Shown one piece after another: positions 62,405 to 64,000 of a stretch of DNA of 64,000 bases. The notes below the pieces were generated by a model that was not told the origin of the DNA, made no database searches, and saw only the letters and a program-made list of their open reading frames with translations. The stretch covers positions 1,650,173-1,714,172 of the forward strand of contig NZ_KQ033919.1 of the NCBI RefSeq assembly GCF_000969825.1. Direction: 5' to 3'. Origin of the DNA: Parabacteroides gordonii MS-1 = DSM 23371 (GTDB lineage: Bacteria; Bacteroidota; Bacteroidia; Bacteroidales; Tannerellaceae). Position 1 is the stretch's first letter; every line of letters starts with the position of its first letter. Position numbers and translations under genes: made by a program.

Positions 62405-63262
62405 ATGAGTCATAATTTATTGAAAGGAAAGAGAGGCATTATCTTCGGTGCGCTGAATGAGATGTCGATCGCCTGGAAGGTGGCAGAAAGAGCTGTAGAA
62501 GAAGGTGCAATCATTACGTTAAGTAATACACCGGTTGCCGTACGTATGGGCGAAGTGGATGCCCTGGCAAAGAAACTGAACGCAGAAGTATTGCCGGCGG
62601 ACGCTACAAGCGTTGAAGACCTGGAAATGGTATTCTCAAAATCAGTAGAAATACTGGGAGGTAAAATAGATTTCGTATTACATTCTATCGGTATGAGTCC
62701 GAACGTACGTAAGAAACGTACTTATGATGATCTGGATTACGGAATGCTTGAAAAGACGTTGGATATATCTGCCGTATCTTTCCATAAGATGTTGCAGGTA
62801 GCTAAAAAGCAGGATGCTATTGCCCAAGGTGGTTCCGTTCTTGCTTTGTCATACGTGGCAGCCCAACGTACTTTCTTCGGTTACAACGACATGGCGGATG
62901 CCAAGAGTTTGCTGGAATCGATTGCACGCAGCTTCGGATATATCTATGGACGCGAAAAGGGCGTTCGTATCAATACGATCTCTCAGTCGCCGACAATGAC
63001 AACTGCCGGTAGCGGCGTAAAAGGTATGGAACACCTGTTGGACTTCTCCGATAAGATGAGCCCGCTGGGTAACGCTACGGCCGACGAATGTGCAGACTAT
63101 TGCGTGATGATGTTCTCCGACCTTACCCGTAAGGTAACGATGCAGAACCTTTATCACGACGGTGGATTCTCAAGTATGGGTATGAGCCTTCGTGCCATGA
63201 ACCAGTACAGCAAAGGATTAGAAGAGTTTACCGACGAAAACGGTAATATCATTTACGGCTAA
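62405..63262 (+). CDS. fabI: Enoyl-ACP reductase FabI
   Basis: The 285-residue NADH-dependent reductase carries out the last step of fatty-acid elongation. It has the FabI start LLKGKRGIIFGALNEMSIAWKVA and HSIGMSPN. The active-site tyrosines and lysine are in YVAAQRTFFGYNDMADAK (Tyr150, Tyr160, Lys167). The SQSPTMTTAGSGVKGMEHLLDF block matches the substrate loop. The 62405 start follows from the promoter and from the usual length. Confidence 0.96.
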   Translation: MSHNLLKGKRGIIFGALNEMSIAWKVAERAVEEGAIITLSNTPVAVRMGEVDALAKKLNAEVLPADATSVEDLEMVFSKSVEILGGKIDFVLHSIGMSPNVRKKRTYDDLDYGMLEKTLDISAVSFHKMLQVAKKQDAIAQGGSVLALSYVAAQRTFFGYNDMADAKSLLESIARSFGYIYGREKGVRINTISQSPTMTTAGSGVKGMEHLLDFSDKMSPLGNATADECADYCVMMFSDLTRKVTMQNLYHDGGFSSMGMSLRAMNQYSKGLEEFTDENGNIIYG

Positions 63263-63278
63263 AAACCGTAAAAAGCTG

Positions 63279-63376
63279 ACAGATAACAGTTGACAGACAA
63301 CAGGCACGCGGCTTTCTGCCGATCGATCTCCTGTTTTAACTGTCAACTGTCACTTGTCAACTGTCAACTAAAAAAG
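63279..63376. repeat. Intergenic repeats built on GTTGACAG / CTGTCAAC
   Basis: GTTGACAG-type units on the left (near 63292) and repeated CTGTCAAC/TTGTCAAC units on the right (63340-63370) are inverted to one another and can form a long imperfect hairpin between fabI and the next gene. Similar units lie at 39700-39740 between ftsL and rsmH. No coding content. Confidence 0.6.
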
Positions 63377-63378
63377 CT

Positions 63379-63984
63379 ATGTTAATAAAGATCTATCCGG
63401 AAAATCCCAATCCAAGGGAAATAGACAAAGTTATCGAAGTTCTCCGCGACGGAGGTCTGGTAATTTATCCGACCGACACAGTCTACGCGATCGGTTGTGA
63501 CGCCCTGAATGTGCGTGCTGTCGAAAAGATCTGCCAGATGAAAGGGATCAACCCGCAGAAAAGCAACCTGTCCATCATTTGTTACGATCTTTCAAACCTG
63601 AGCGAATATGCCAAAGTGAACAACGCGGCATTCAAACTGATGAAGAAGAACCTGCCGGGCCCTTTCACCTTCATTCTTCCGACAAGTAGCGAATTGCCTA
63701 AGATATACAAGAACAGAAAGGAAGTCGGTATCCGCGTGCCCGACAATAACATCATCCGTACACTTGTCAAGGAACTGGGTAACCCGATCCTGACCATGTC
63801 TGTGCACGACGATGACGACATGATCGAGTATACCACCGATCCGGAGCTGATACATGAAAAGTATGAGAACCTGGTAGACCTGGTGATTGACGGAGGTTTC
63901 GGCGGTTTCGAAGCGTCGACGGTCGTAGATTGTACAACGGACGAGTTCGAGATCGTACGTCAAGGAAAAGGAATATTGGAATAA
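63379..63984 (+). CDS. L-threonylcarbamoyladenylate synthase (Sua5/YrdC/YciO family)
   Basis: The 201-residue protein matches the YrdC fold: IDKVIEVLRDGGLVIYPTDTVYAIGCDALN, then KGINPQKSNLSIIC, NLPGPFTFILPTS, and RVPDNNIIRTLVKELGNPILTMSVHDDDD. It forms threonylcarbamoyl-AMP for the t6A37 tRNA modification, although YciO-type paralogs may differ in function. The length fits the short YciO/YrdC forms without the Sua5 extension. Confidence 0.88.
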   Translation: MLIKIYPENPNPREIDKVIEVLRDGGLVIYPTDTVYAIGCDALNVRAVEKICQMKGINPQKSNLSIICYDLSNLSEYAKVNNAAFKLMKKNLPGPFTFILPTSSELPKIYKNRKEVGIRVPDNNIIRTLVKELGNPILTMSVHDDDDMIEYTTDPELIHEKYENLVDLVIDGGFGGFEASTVVDCTTDEFEIVRQGKGILE

Positions 63985-64000
63985 TATCTTACAGACAAAA

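Overview
The window reads as chromosome from a member of the Bacteroidales, most likely Parabacteroides. The evidence is the Bacteroidota promoter pattern (TTTG or TTG, 19-20 bases, TAnnTTTG), a SusC/SusD glycan-uptake locus run by an ECF sigma/FecR pair, the fused MurF-alanine racemase, and two large surface proteins of the Parabacteroides S-layer type (DUF6383-like C-terminus) behind invertible promoters. No rRNA, tRNA, CRISPR array, transposase or recombinase gene was seen.

Layout. 0-19 kb is mostly housekeeping: U32 family protein, thioesterase and DprA; an LtrA family membrane protein; a HipA-like kinase with a DUF3037 partner; a structured-RNA candidate; an SRPBCC protein; a choloylglycine hydrolase; a YecH family protein; a DUF5131 protein; an inositol monophosphatase; the TamB/TamL envelope pair, separated by a 4 x 41-bp tandem repeat; and a BT4734/DUF3987 protein flanked by unusual palindromes and inverted repeats. 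19-23.5 kb holds S-layer-type gene 1 and its invertible promoter. 23.8-25.8 kb holds CstA and a YqeY-like protein. 25.8-40.7 kb is a complete minus-strand division and cell-wall (dcw) cluster, rsmH-ftsL-ftsI-murE-mraY-murD-ftsW-murG-murC-ftsQ-ftsA-ftsZ, without mraZ.

41-53.4 kb is a polysaccharide utilisation locus (PUL): ECF sigma factor, FecR anti-sigma, three (alpha/alpha)6-toroid proteins that resemble glycosidases but match no family I can name, SusC and SusD. Three copies of a 28-bp motif with identical spacing sit upstream of fecR, the enzyme lipoprotein and susC. They look like the promoters of the locus's own ECF sigma factor. 53.7-58 kb holds S-layer-type gene 2 with a second invertible promoter. 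58.2-64 kb holds a plus-strand run: HU-like protein, GSCFA protein, MurF-Alr, FabI and a threonylcarbamoyl-AMP synthase.

The most interesting signal is the pair of S-layer switches. Both loci carry the same 30-bp recombination-site design, and in both the promoter inside the segment faces away from its gene, so both genes read as OFF in this assembly. At the second locus the OFF-facing promoter points at the HU/GSCFA/MurF-Alr genes. Promoter switching of S-layer glycoproteins is established for Parabacteroides distasonis. The exact sites, the shared 3' untranslated regions and the OFF-state orientation are read from this sequence.
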